The notes under the pieces: generated by a model
What the model was told of the DNA's origin: nothing
What the model saw: only the letters and a program-made list of their open reading frames with translations
Databases searched by the model: none
Source: Streptomyces odonnellii
Lineage (GTDB): Bacteria > Actinomycetota > Actinomycetes > Streptomycetales > Streptomycetaceae
DNA length: 33,500 bases
Assembly (NCBI RefSeq): GCF_000981895.1
Contig: NZ_LATD01000138.1
Span: forward strand, 1-33,500
Direction: 5' to 3'
Part shown: positions 24,329 to 32,174 of the stretch, piece by piece
Layout: the number at the start of each line of letters is the position of its first letter
Numbering within the stretch: position 1 is the first letter of the stretch
Program-made: the position numbers and the translations under genes

Positions 24329-24901
24329 ATGGCGCGCACGGGCATCACCCCGGAACTGCTCACCCGGACCGCGGCGGAGCTGGCCGACGAGATCGGCTTC
24401 GACAACCTGACGGTGTCCGCGGTCGCGCGCAGGCTCGGCGTCAAGGACCCGAGCCTGTACGCGCACATCCGCAACGCGCGGGAGCTGAAGGTACGGGTGG
24501 CCCTGCTGGCCCTGGAGGAACTGGCCGACGCGGCGGCCACCGCCCTGGCCGGCCGCTCGGGCAAGGACGCCCTGGTGGCGTTCGCCAACGCGTACCGCGA
24601 CTACGCCAAGAAGCACCCCGGGCGCTACGCTGCGGGCCAGTTCGAACTGGACGCCGAGGCGGCCCTCAACAGCGCCGCGCCCAGACACTCCCGGATGACC
24701 CGCGCGATCCTGCGCGGCTACGACCTGCCGGAACCCGACGAGACGGACGCGGTCCGCTTCCTGCACAGCACCTTCCACGGCTATGTGAGCCTGGAGACCG
24801 CGGGCGGCTTCAGCCACACTCCGCGCGAGGCCGAGGCCTCCTGGGCCTGGACCCTGGAGACGCTCGACCACGCTCTGAGAACCCGCCCGCGGACCGGCTG
24901 A
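24329..24901 (+). CDS. TetR/AcrR family regulator with WHG-type C-terminal domain
   Basis: A 190-residue protein from ATG 24329 (AGGCAGG just upstream). The helix-turn-helix is at ~10-52: LTRTAAELADEIGFDNLTVS, AVARRLGVKDPSLYAHI. The C-terminal half contains FLHSTFHGYVSLETAGGF, matching the WHG-containing ligand-binding domain of this TetR subgroup. It is divergent from the FBP gene, with repeats in the shared control region, suggesting it regulates that gene and itself. Its stop is 7 bases from the convergent stop of the pilin-like gene, and no terminator hairpin is visible there. Confidence 0.92.
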   Translation: MARTGITPELLTRTAAELADEIGFDNLTVSAVARRLGVKDPSLYAHIRNARELKVRVALLALEELADAAATALAGRSGKDALVAFANAYRDYAKKHPGRYAAGQFELDAEAALNSAAPRHSRMTRAILRGYDLPEPDETDAVRFLHSTFHGYVSLETAGGFSHTPREAEASWAWTLETLDHALRTRPRTG

Positions 24902-24908
24902 GCGCTGA

Positions 24909-26603
24909 TCAGGTGGGGATGGGCTTGGTCTGGGTGCAGTTCTTCCATTCGACCCAGGGGCGGGTGCCGCCGCTGGTGGGGCCGGTGGCGTAGGTGGGGT
25001 CGCCGGTGATGGTCTGGTTCTTGTTCTCGTGGGTGATCTCGATGCCGAAGAGCTTGAAACCGAGGGAGAACTGCCCGGCGGAGACGCCGTATCCGATGCC
25101 GAGTGAGGCGTTCCACCAGTCGGTGTTGGCCTTGTAGTCGAGCTTGCTGAGCTTTCCCTTGTCGTGGAGGAGACGTTCCAGGGGGCTGGCGTCGTCGTCC
25201 GGTGCCTCGGCGGCGTCGGACGGCGAGGGCAGCGGGTTCTTCGCGGGGTCGCCGCCCCGGCCGCGCAGCCAGTCCTCGACGGTGGTGCTGTCGGCGTCGT
25301 TGTCGAGGATCAACTCGGCGGTTTCGGTGTGAATCTCCGTGTCGTAGCTTCCGCCGCCGCCACCGACGTCGATGGTGACGGGTCCGGCGTTGGCGCCCAC
25401 CTCGCCCTTGAATCCGCCGCCGCCCCCGGATTCCTGGCTGGTGGTGATGACCAGTTTTTCCGGGTGATGTGCGGCCCCGTCGGCTTCTTCCTGGTCGTAG
25501 GCGGCGGCGTCGTACGTGACGGCCACCTGCTGCATCCTCTCGCCGGTGGCCTGGCCAGCCACGCCGGCGATGCCCTTCACGGTGAACGTGTAGATGAAGG
25601 TGATCTTCCCGGCGTTCATACCGGAGTTGTGGCGCATGACGACGACATCCTCGGTCATGGTGCCGGAGACGACCTCGCCCGAGATCTTGCCCAGATCCTT
25701 GGGGCCGTCGCTCTTCCCGGAGTCCTTGCCGCTCTTGCCGTTGCCCTTGAACTTCCCGCCGAAGCTGGCGCTGCCGGATGCCTCGACGGTGGTCTTGGTG
25801 ATGTCGACGTCCGGCGCCAGTTCCGGTTCGAGATCGGGTTTCTTGGAGGCCGCGTCCTGTTGGCAAGCCCCCATGTTCGCCCCGGGGTTGTAGCCGCTCT
25901 GGTAGCGGCAGCCGTCGTTCTGTCTGAGGTACGCGGCGAACGCCTGCGCGTCCTTGAGGTTGGCCTCCAGGTCCGCCTGGGGGTCGCCGGTCTTGTTCCC
26001 GTTGAAGAGCCACTGGCCGCCGTTGCCGCTGCCCGCCATGTACGTACCGCTCAGCTTGGCGCTGCCGCCCCAGTCCTTGAGGCCCGGAATGCCCGCGGAG
26101 ATGCTCGCCGAGACCCCGCCCGCGTTGTCGTGCACCCGCTCCAGGGTGACCGTACCGTCCGACCACTGCTGGAGCTTGACCGTCTCCGAGCTGCTGATCT
26201 TGATGAAGACGATCTGGATGACGACCGAGTCCTTGGTCTGGTCCTGCGACAGCAGACACCTCGCGGGCTCGAACGGGTCGTCGCCGTCGGGGGTGAAGGT
26301 GTCGTCCCCGCCTCCCGCGCCTCCGCCGTCTCCGTCCCCGCCGCCCGCGTAGTCGCCGGAGGCGCAGGCGTCGGCGCCGCTGAGCGGGTGGAGTATTCGG
26401 CAGACCTGGGTCTTGAGCCCGGTCGCGGTGTCGCTGGGCACGCTCAGTCCGACGATCGCGGCGACGACCAGCGACACGACCCCGACCATGGCGGCGTACT
26501 CGGCCCCGCTCTGCCCCCGGTCGCTCCGTCGAAGACCGCCGCGCCTCCGGGCATAGTGCTGAGCATGCCCATGCCACTCAGCAAACCGGTCGGCACCCCT
26601 CAT
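24909..26603 (-). CDS. Large protein with Flp-pilin-type N-terminus, unknown C-terminal region
   Basis: A 564-residue protein. ATG 26603 is chosen for its strong Shine-Dalgarno (GAGGAGG, 4 nt spacing); the frame is open 24 bases further. Residues 28-55 read DRGQSGAEYAAMV followed by a hydrophobic helix. G30-QSGA-E35-Y36 fits the G/XXXXEY cleavage site of Flp/Tad-type prepilins. The following ~500 residues are Gly/Asp-rich linkers and beta-like segments (DSVVIQIVFIKISSSETVKL, GEVVSGTMTEDVVVM), with several Cys. No enzyme motif is recognised. True Flp pilins are under ~100 residues, so this is a pilin-like anchor or export signal attached to a large extracellular part. No Tad ATPase or peptidase gene is in the window. 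Confidence 0.8.
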   Translation of the reverse strand: MRGADRFAEWHGHAQHYARRRGGLRRSDRGQSGAEYAAMVGVVSLVVAAIVGLSVPSDTATGLKTQVCRILHPLSGADACASGDYAGGGDGDGGGAGGGDDTFTPDGDDPFEPARCLLSQDQTKDSVVIQIVFIKISSSETVKLQQWSDGTVTLERVHDNAGGVSASISAGIPGLKDWGGSAKLSGTYMAGSGNGGQWLFNGNKTGDPQADLEANLKDAQAFAAYLRQNDGCRYQSGYNPGANMGACQQDAASKKPDLEPELAPDVDITKTTVEASGSASFGGKFKGNGKSGKDSGKSDGPKDLGKISGEVVSGTMTEDVVVMRHNSGMNAGKITFIYTFTVKGIAGVAGQATGERMQQVAVTYDAAAYDQEEADGAAHHPEKLVITTSQESGGGGGFKGEVGANAGPVTIDVGGGGGSYDTEIHTETAELILDNDADSTTVEDWLRGRGGDPAKNPLPSPSDAAEAPDDDASPLERLLHDKGKLSKLDYKANTDWWNASLGIGYGVSAGQFSLGFKLFGIEITHENKNQTITGDPTYATGPTSGGTRPWVEWKNCTQTKPIPT

Positions 26604-26681
26604 CGCTCCTCCTCGCCCACGCGCCACGATCCCCCGAGCGACAGCAGCCTAGGCACGGTGGCGGGCCCACCCGCAGGGCCC

Positions 26682-26704
26682 CTGGGCCCACTTGAGGGGC
26701 CCAG
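26682..26704. other. Hairpin in the leader of the pilin-like gene
   Basis: A perfect 8-bp dyad CTGGGCCC / GGGCCCAG with loop ACTTGAG, ~80 bases upstream of the pilin-like start. It may be a second terminator of the TelA operon or a leader structure. The rest of the 260-base gap shows no clear promoter. Confidence 0.4.
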
Positions 26705-26813
26705 TTTCCGCAGGTCAGAGCCGCTCCGTAGGGGCCGGAAGTGGCATCGGTCCGACGGTTAAATGAACCCCGCGAGGCGGTGTGGAGACGGAAGGACGTC
26801 TGCCGGCCACGCA

Positions 26814-26853
26814 CACGGGCCCGGGAAGTCTCCCGCGACTCCCCGGGCCCGTG
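26814..26853 (-). terminator. Terminator of the TelA operon
   Basis: A 12-bp perfect stem (CACGGGCCCGGG with CCCGGGCCCGTG), continued after one mismatch by an AGTC/GACT inner stem, begins 11 nt downstream of the last gene's stop on the minus strand. Confidence 0.75.
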
Positions 26854-26863
26854 CCGCTGTCCC

Positions 26864-27502
26864 TCACGACCCCTGCGGGCGGTGCCGGTCCTCCAGATAC
26901 CTCGTGTGCGTCTCCTGCCTCCGCGACTCCGCCTCCCGCAGCGACGTCGCCAGCGCACGCGCCTCGTCGTACAGCACCGTGAGCTGGCGTTCGAGATGGC
27001 GCTCCGGGGGCTCCGTGCCCGGCTGGAGGCGCGTCCACCAGCGGGTGCGGACGAAGGTGTCCACCGACTCCGGGACATCCTGGCGGATCGCCCGCGACAG
27101 GGTGTGCACCCCCTCCGCGTCCATCGCCAGCGCGTCCGCGACCCAGCCGGGCTCCAGCAGCGCGTCCAGGACCTCGGTCAGCTCGGTGAGCCGGCCGGCG
27201 GCGGCCGGGGGCAGGTCGACCTCGGCCAGATAGGCGCGGAGCTTGGTGAAGTCGCCGCGCAGCTCGTCCAGTTGCTCGGCGGGGTTGGTGAAGGCCGGGG
27301 CGTCCGGGCGTTCCGGCGGGGCGATCAGCGCGCCCGCGCCGTACAGTCCGACCACCACCACCGGCCAGTACGGGCCCGCCACCCCGGTGAAGGTGAGGGC
27401 CAGGCCGCCCACGCCCGCCGCGCTGCCCACCAGGTTCTTGCGGGACTCGACGTACCCCAGAGCCCTGGCTCCGAATGATCTGCCGCTCCTACTGGTAGCC
27501 AC
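26864..27502 (-). CDS. Two-TM helical protein, XpaC-like position in TelA operon
   Basis: A 212-residue protein. GTG 27502 has GAGGAG 4 nt upstream and overlaps the preceding gene's stop by 14 bases. Two hydrophobic segments near the N-terminus (about residues 25-40 and 43-60) are followed by a long charged helical region containing WWTRLQPGTEPPERHLERQL, probably coiled coil and cytosolic. I do not see clear sequence motifs. In Firmicutes, TelA homologues sit next to XpaC, a protein of the same size and topology, so this may be the actinobacterial counterpart. That is a positional and topological inference. Confidence 0.75.
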   Translation of the reverse strand: MATSRSGRSFGARALGYVESRKNLVGSAAGVGGLALTFTGVAGPYWPVVVVGLYGAGALIAPPERPDAPAFTNPAEQLDELRGDFTKLRAYLAEVDLPPAAAGRLTELTEVLDALLEPGWVADALAMDAEGVHTLSRAIRQDVPESVDTFVRTRWWTRLQPGTEPPERHLERQLTVLYDEARALATSLREAESRRQETHTRYLEDRHRPQGS

Positions 27503-29102
27503 GGATCTCCTCGAAAGCCCCGTCGAGCGACTCCGGGCCGCCCGTCGCGTCGAACAGCCGGCCGCCCGTGATCTGCGCGATGTGTTCCAGTTCCGCGCGG
27601 TCCGAGTCACCGAACAGGATGGGGAAGACCGGGGTCGCCCGACCGTCCTCGGGCAGCCCCGCGTAGAAGCTGTCGAACTCGACGGCCTTCGAGCCGGCCG
27701 TGTTCTCGCCGTCCGTCATCAGCACGATGGAGGTGAACGCGTCCGAGCCGCCCCCGCCGAGATGCGAGTACGCCTCCCGCAGGCTGCTGTAGATCGCCGT
27801 GTTCCCCGACGCCGACAGCCCCTTCGCGTCCGCCCGTATCCCGTCCAGCGCCGCCGCCCGGTTCCCCGGATCCACCGTATGCGTGCGGACCTGCTTCACA
27901 TCGGAGCCGAACGGCATCAGCGTCACCTCCTCCCGGTCCCGGAAGCGCTCCCCGGTCGCCGACTCGTCCGTACCGGTCAGCCCTGCCAGCGCGTCCTTCA
28001 GCCGCGCCAGCCGCTCGCCCTTCATCGAGCCCGAGGTGTCCAGCACGTACACGGTGCGGGACGGACGCCGGAGCTGGTTCTCGTACGAGTTGAGCAGCCC
28101 GTCCGCGACCGACCGCGAGCCGGGGAAGGGCAGTTCGCGCCGCTTGTCCGTGGCCAGACCGGCGGCCGGGCGCACCGACGGGACGACAGGGCGCCGGAAC
28201 GTCTGCTCGGTGAGCGCCTGCTGCGCCTCCGGGCTACGCAGATACGAGGTGAGCGCCTGGCCCGACTCCCGCGCGTCCTGCGGCGCCGAGGTCAGCAGCG
28301 TGAACGGATAGTCCGCGGTCACCACCCCGTCCTTGGGGCGGATCACGGTCAGCCCGGTATTGCTGTCCCGGTTCATGGACAGCAGCACCGACTCGTAGTT
28401 CACGAGCGCGTCGACGCTGCCGCGCCGGGTGTACGCCGTGGCCAGCCACCCGGACGAACCGGAGGTGAGCTTCTGCCCGGTGAAAAATTCCTTCAGCTTC
28501 CCCTTCGCCCGGTTCACATCGGCGTCCGTGAGCGCGGACTGCGCGCCCGAGAGACCCGAGGCGACCGAGATCAGCGCGGAGAAACCGGAGTTGGAGCGTA
28601 CGGGGTCGGTCATCCCGTACGTCAGCTTCCCGGCCACCACCGCCTGGTGCACCTGCGACCAGGTGACCTGGTCCGGCTGCCAGCCCAGCCGCTGCACGGT
28701 CGCGGCCTTCACCCCGAGCGCGACCGGCGAGGACATGATCGGGGTCTCGTTGGTGATGCGCTCACCGGCACCGGGGTCGAGCCGCAGATAGTCGTTGGAG
28801 GACAGCCACACCGCGTCGTACTTGCCGTCGGCCTTGCCGGACGCGATCAGCTCGGCGGCGTCCAGGGTGCCGGTCCAGGTGGGCCGTACCTTCACCCCGG
28901 TCTTCTGCTCGGCCTGGTCCAGCACGCCCTGCATGTCGGAGAGTTCACTGGAGGCGAGCACACGCAGGGTGCCCTTGTGGTACGAGGTGTCCGCACCGGG
29001 ACCGGGGTCCTTCGCGGCATCGTCACCCCCCGACCCGCCCGTACACGCCGCGACGGCCAGCAGAGCCACCGCCATGGCCGTCCCGGTCAGTTTCCGTCTC
29101 AC
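27489..29102 (-). CDS. Lipoprotein: solute-binding domain fused to von Willebrand factor A domain
   Basis: A 537-residue protein from GTG 29102, overlapping the telA-like stop by four bases (GTGA). The N-terminus is a lipoprotein signal (basic MRRK, hydrophobic core, V17-A-A-C20), so it is membrane-anchored on the outside. Residues ~40-330 resemble an extracellular solute-binding protein (KGTLRVLASSELSDM, SGKADGKYDAVWLSSND, MTDPVRSNSGFSAL). Residues ~345-537 form a vWA domain with an intact metal-ion-dependent adhesion site (D355-TSGS359, a later threonine, and MTDGENTAG). SBP-vWA fusions occur with TelA in actinobacteria. The ligand and the protein partner of the vWA domain are unknown. Confidence 0.88.
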   Translation of the reverse strand: MRRKLTGTAMAVALLAVAACTGGSGGDDAAKDPGPGADTSYHKGTLRVLASSELSDMQGVLDQAEQKTGVKVRPTWTGTLDAAELIASGKADGKYDAVWLSSNDYLRLDPGAGERITNETPIMSSPVALGVKAATVQRLGWQPDQVTWSQVHQAVVAGKLTYGMTDPVRSNSGFSALISVASGLSGAQSALTDADVNRAKGKLKEFFTGQKLTSGSSGWLATAYTRRGSVDALVNYESVLLSMNRDSNTGLTVIRPKDGVVTADYPFTLLTSAPQDARESGQALTSYLRSPEAQQALTEQTFRRPVVPSVRPAAGLATDKRRELPFPGSRSVADGLLNSYENQLRRPSRTVYVLDTSGSMKGERLARLKDALAGLTGTDESATGERFRDREEVTLMPFGSDVKQVRTHTVDPGNRAAALDGIRADAKGLSASGNTAIYSSLREAYSHLGGGGSDAFTSIVLMTDGENTAGSKAVEFDSFYAGLPEDGRATPVFPILFGDSDRAELEHIAQITGGRLFDATGGPESLDGAFEEIRGYQ

Positions 29103-30292
29103 CGAAGGCCCCCTTCGAGCGCGCCCGCCGACCGGGTCCGCTCCAAATACGTGCTGGCGCTCTGGAGTTCAGCCGTCAGCGACTCCACCGTCGACGCCAT
29201 CGACTCCGTCGCCTGGATCTTGTACGTGTCGATCGCGTCCAGCGTCCGGTAGATCTGCTGGAACGCCGACCGCAGCGTCTCCGCCCCCACCGCCGGATCC
29301 GCCGCTATGCGCTGGATCTCGCCGCTCTGGGTGGCGAGCATCTCCGCGTTGCCGCGGATCAGGTCCTCGGTCGTCGAGCGCAGCACATTCACCTGCTCGG
29401 TCACCCTGCGCTGGTTCTCCAGCGCCGACGAGAGCATCACCGCGATCCGCAGTGCCGAGACCGTGGTTGTCGCGGCGCGGTCGACGCCCTTGATCAGCTC
29501 CTCGTTGTTGCGCCGTACGACATCCATCGCGAGATAGCCCTGCGCGCACACCGCGAGCTGGGTGAGCAGGTCCTGATGCTTCTGCCGGACCGGGAAGAGC
29601 ACATCGGCGCGGAGCGCGTCCGCCTGCGCGGGGTCGGTGAGCCCGAGCGAGGTGATGCGCTCCTCGACCGCCGTGTCCAGTGCCGAGGTGAGCACCGCGT
29701 ACTCCTGGAGCTTGCCCATGGTCTCCCACAGGCGCGTCCGCTCGGTGTGCAGCGCGGCGTTGTCGCGCCGGAGTTCGTCCTGCCCGCCCCTGAGCGAACT
29801 CACGATCTTGTTCAAGGTGCCCTGCGAGGAGGCGTACTTGGCGGCGTGATCGCGCAGCTTGTTGCCGCCGGGCAGCTTCGACAGGAACCGGCGGGCCCCC
29901 TTGCCCGGCGTGTCGCGCGGGTCCAGGTCCTCGACCGTACGGCGCAGCTCGACCAGCGAGTTGGAGACCCGGGACTGGGCGTCCTCGCCGCCGGAGGACA
30001 GTGAGTGGATCGTACGGTCCAGCATCCGGTTGGACTGCTGGGCCGCGTTGCGGATCTCACCCGATCCCAGGTTGGCGATCTCGCCGATACGGGTGGTGAA
30101 TTCGGGCGAACGGGAGTCGATCGCGGCGAGCGAGCCGACGTACTCCGTGGCGCGCCGCGTCATCTCCTCGCGTACGGAGTCGTCGAGCGGCACCAGTCCG
30201 GCGGCCTGCTCGGTTCGGACCGGGGCGACGGGTTCCGGTGGCGTGAGGATCAGCTCCGAGCCGGCCGGGCCGGGGCTCTGCTCTGTGGACAT
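29099..30292 (-). CDS. TelA-family toxic anion resistance protein
   Basis: A 397-residue protein from ATG 30292 (GGGGGA 7 nt upstream). No membrane segment is seen; it is almost entirely helical with long coiled-coil character. Family-like stretches include ATEYVGSLAAIDSRSPEFTT, EIANLGSGEIRNAAQQSN, GYLAMDVVRRNNEELIKGVD and the C-terminal RTLDAIDTYKIQATESMAS. TelA/KlaA proteins were named for tellurite resistance and later linked to resistance to cell-envelope antimicrobials; the biochemical activity is unknown. Second gene of a four-gene leftward operon, coupled to the SBP-vWA gene, so it probably works with membrane-anchored extracellular sensors. Confidence 0.92.
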   Translation of the reverse strand: MSTEQSPGPAGSELILTPPEPVAPVRTEQAAGLVPLDDSVREEMTRRATEYVGSLAAIDSRSPEFTTRIGEIANLGSGEIRNAAQQSNRMLDRTIHSLSSGGEDAQSRVSNSLVELRRTVEDLDPRDTPGKGARRFLSKLPGGNKLRDHAAKYASSQGTLNKIVSSLRGGQDELRRDNAALHTERTRLWETMGKLQEYAVLTSALDTAVEERITSLGLTDPAQADALRADVLFPVRQKHQDLLTQLAVCAQGYLAMDVVRRNNEELIKGVDRAATTTVSALRIAVMLSSALENQRRVTEQVNVLRSTTEDLIRGNAEMLATQSGEIQRIAADPAVGAETLRSAFQQIYRTLDAIDTYKIQATESMASTVESLTAELQSASTYLERTRSAGALEGGLR

Positions 30293-30349
30293 TCGGTTTC
30301 CCCCTGAGGCTTTGACGAGATCAACTGCTGTGACCGGGCCGGCCGGCCG

Positions 30350-31429
30350 CTACGACCGGGCCCGTTGCGCCATCGCGTGCAGCCACTCGGTGGTGGGCAC
30401 GGGCGCCTGACGGACCCCGGTCAGCGTCTGGTTGAGGAAGTCCTGGTACGGCGCGGTGGCCGCGGTGAACTCGGCCGCGGCCCCCTGCGGGCGGAAGCCG
30501 TGCCGTACCGCCAGCTCGCGCAGCCGCTTGTCGGTGGTGAGCAGATCGCCGAGCGCCCGGCCGTTCTCGTTGAACGGTACGAGCGTGTGGTCGCTGTTGA
30601 CGGTGGTGTCCGGGTAGAGCACCACCAGATCGCCGACCTCCTGCTTCTGCAGCAGCACCGAGGCGACCTGCGACTCGTAGACCAGCACGAGCGGATTCCC
30701 GACGCCGCTGATGAAATCGCGGAACGGCGCGTCGGAACTGGGCTGCTGGGACCCCTGCACCACGGTGAGCTGCTTGAGCAGCGGAGCCGTCTGGTCGACC
30801 GCTTTCTTGTCGCCGACGACCTTGCCGCCGTTGGCGACGAAGGACGCGGCGGCGAGATAGAGCGCGCCCGAGTTGGAGGTCATGGGGTCGGTGCTGGTGA
30901 TGAAGACCGTCCCGGTCAGCTCGGCGTGGCCGGCCGTGCCCTTGAGCTGCTGCCAGGTGCGCTGCTCGGCGGCGGCGTCGAGATATGGGCCCATCCGCAG
31001 GGTGCCGCGGGACTTGCCGTCCAGGGTGGCGAGGCCGTTGTCGGCGAGGACCTGGGCGGCGGCGCGATGGGCGACGACCACCAGCGGCGAGTAGAAGGGC
31101 CGCAGGGGCGTGCCCGGGACCTTGAACTTCTTGGCCAGTTCGTCGGCCGGGGCCGTGGAGGAGGGGAAGGCGAAGTCGGTTTCTTCGAGTGTGAGCTGTT
31201 CCTCCATGGCCCAGGAGCCGGAGGTCTCCGTCTTCACGGTGAAACCGTGCTCGTCCAGCGCCTTGATCACATCGGGGTCGGCGAAGAACTCCGCCTTCTC
31301 CGAACCGATGACTCCCCGCACGGTCTTCGTTGCCGTGTCTGATACCTGGCTCTCTCGGCCTGCCACGACGGCTGTTATCACGCCGCCGATCAGCAGCACC
31401 GCCAGGATGATTCCCACGATGCGTTTCAC
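30350..31429 (-). CDS. Membrane-anchored solute-binding protein, first gene of TelA operon
   Basis: A 359-residue protein from GTG 31429 (MKRIVGIILAVLLIGG...). GTG 31456 and TTG 31435 in the same frame are alternatives, and none has a good ribosome site. A single N-terminal hydrophobic helix (~4-24) without lipobox suggests an uncleaved anchor. The remainder is a solute-binding fold: FITSTDPMTSNSGALYLAA is the counterpart of the TDP..SNSG motif in the SBP-vWA lipoprotein, and PLVLVYESQ matches DALVNYES there. The two proteins are therefore paralogous binding domains, one with and one without vWA. The gene ends 57 bases before telA. The ligand cannot be inferred. Confidence 0.82.
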   Translation of the reverse strand: MKRIVGIILAVLLIGGVITAVVAGRESQVSDTATKTVRGVIGSEKAEFFADPDVIKALDEHGFTVKTETSGSWAMEEQLTLEETDFAFPSSTAPADELAKKFKVPGTPLRPFYSPLVVVAHRAAAQVLADNGLATLDGKSRGTLRMGPYLDAAAEQRTWQQLKGTAGHAELTGTVFITSTDPMTSNSGALYLAAASFVANGGKVVGDKKAVDQTAPLLKQLTVVQGSQQPSSDAPFRDFISGVGNPLVLVYESQVASVLLQKQEVGDLVVLYPDTTVNSDHTLVPFNENGRALGDLLTTDKRLRELAVRHGFRPQGAAAEFTAATAPYQDFLNQTLTGVRQAPVPTTEWLHAMAQRARS

Positions 31430-31601
31430 GCCCAAAGGGTGCTCGCGGAGACCCACATTCCGGGGTGAGTTGCGTGTACGGAGGGTGAAGTGCCCATCCC
31501 GGAAAGGAACCGGAGGCAACCGTTCATGACGCGGACGAGCGGGGTTCGTGTCGGGTCCGTGGGTGCCGCTCGCGCCCCGGCCGATCGCGGGGGCGCCGCC
31601 G

Positions 31602-32027
31602 TCAGCGGGCGGCGAGCAGGCGCTGGTCCCGGGCGGCGGCCGGGGGCTCGCCGGCGGGCGGTGCCTCGTTGAGCGCGGCCGTGTGCGCGTCCATGCGCTC
31701 GGCCGAGAGGATCGCCGCCGCGGTGTCGGCGCGCGAGGCGGCCACCACCAGCGCACGGCCCGCGAGGGCGAGGGCGCGACGGTGCAGCGCGACCGGGTCG
31801 GCGTCGGTGAGCGCGGCATGGCGGGCCGGCGGGGTGCCGCGCAGCCGTACGATCTGCCGGGCGATGCACTCGGCGGGCTCTTCGAGACCCAGCTCGTCGG
31901 TGACGGTGAGCAGCGCGGAGAGATGTCCCGCGAGCTGGATGTTCAGCTCTTCCTCGCGGCTGCGGTGTGGGAAGTCGGCGCGATCGGCCATCGTGTGGAC
32001 CGACTTCGCGCGGATCGGCTCGTACAT
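31602..32027 (-). CDS. Small hypothetical protein under palindrome control
   Basis: A 141-residue soluble protein from ATG 32027, with GGAGG 8 nt upstream. It is helical, Ala- and Arg-rich, with EEELNIQLAGHLSALLTVTDELG near the N-terminus and a Pro/Ala-rich C-terminus. No recognised motif. The start region is covered by a long dyad (see 32029-32087). Between it and the TelA operon lie 172 bases with no other gene visible. Confidence 0.75.
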   Translation of the reverse strand: MYEPIRAKSVHTMADRADFPHRSREEELNIQLAGHLSALLTVTDELGLEEPAECIARQIVRLRGTPPARHAALTDADPVALHRRALALAGRALVVAASRADTAAAILSAERMDAHTAALNEAPPAGEPPAAARDQRLLAAR

Positions 32028-32028
32028 G

Positions 32029-32087
32029 AGGATGGCCTCCTGGCATCGTCAGGAGACCATCCTACCTTGGATTCAGTCTAAAGTTGA
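32029..32087 (-). promoter_or_regulatory. Promoter with long palindrome covering -10 and Shine-Dalgarno
   Basis: Two 15-base arms (32029-32043 and 32049-32063) around a 5-base centre pair over 13 Watson-Crick positions, one G-U and one mismatch. Reading leftward, a TCAACT (32082-32087), 17 bp, TAGGAT (32059-32064) promoter has its -10 in one arm, while the ribosome binding site CCAGGAGG lies in the other. The dyad is thus either a protein operator or, if transcription starts upstream, a hairpin that hides the ribosome site. Confidence 0.65.
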
Positions 32088-32174
32088 GCGCGGTCCGGAA
32101 GCTTCCGGTATGCGGACAGGGGTACGGCCGTACGCGCTGTACGGGCCGGTGGCGTACGCCCGTACGCGCCGGCG

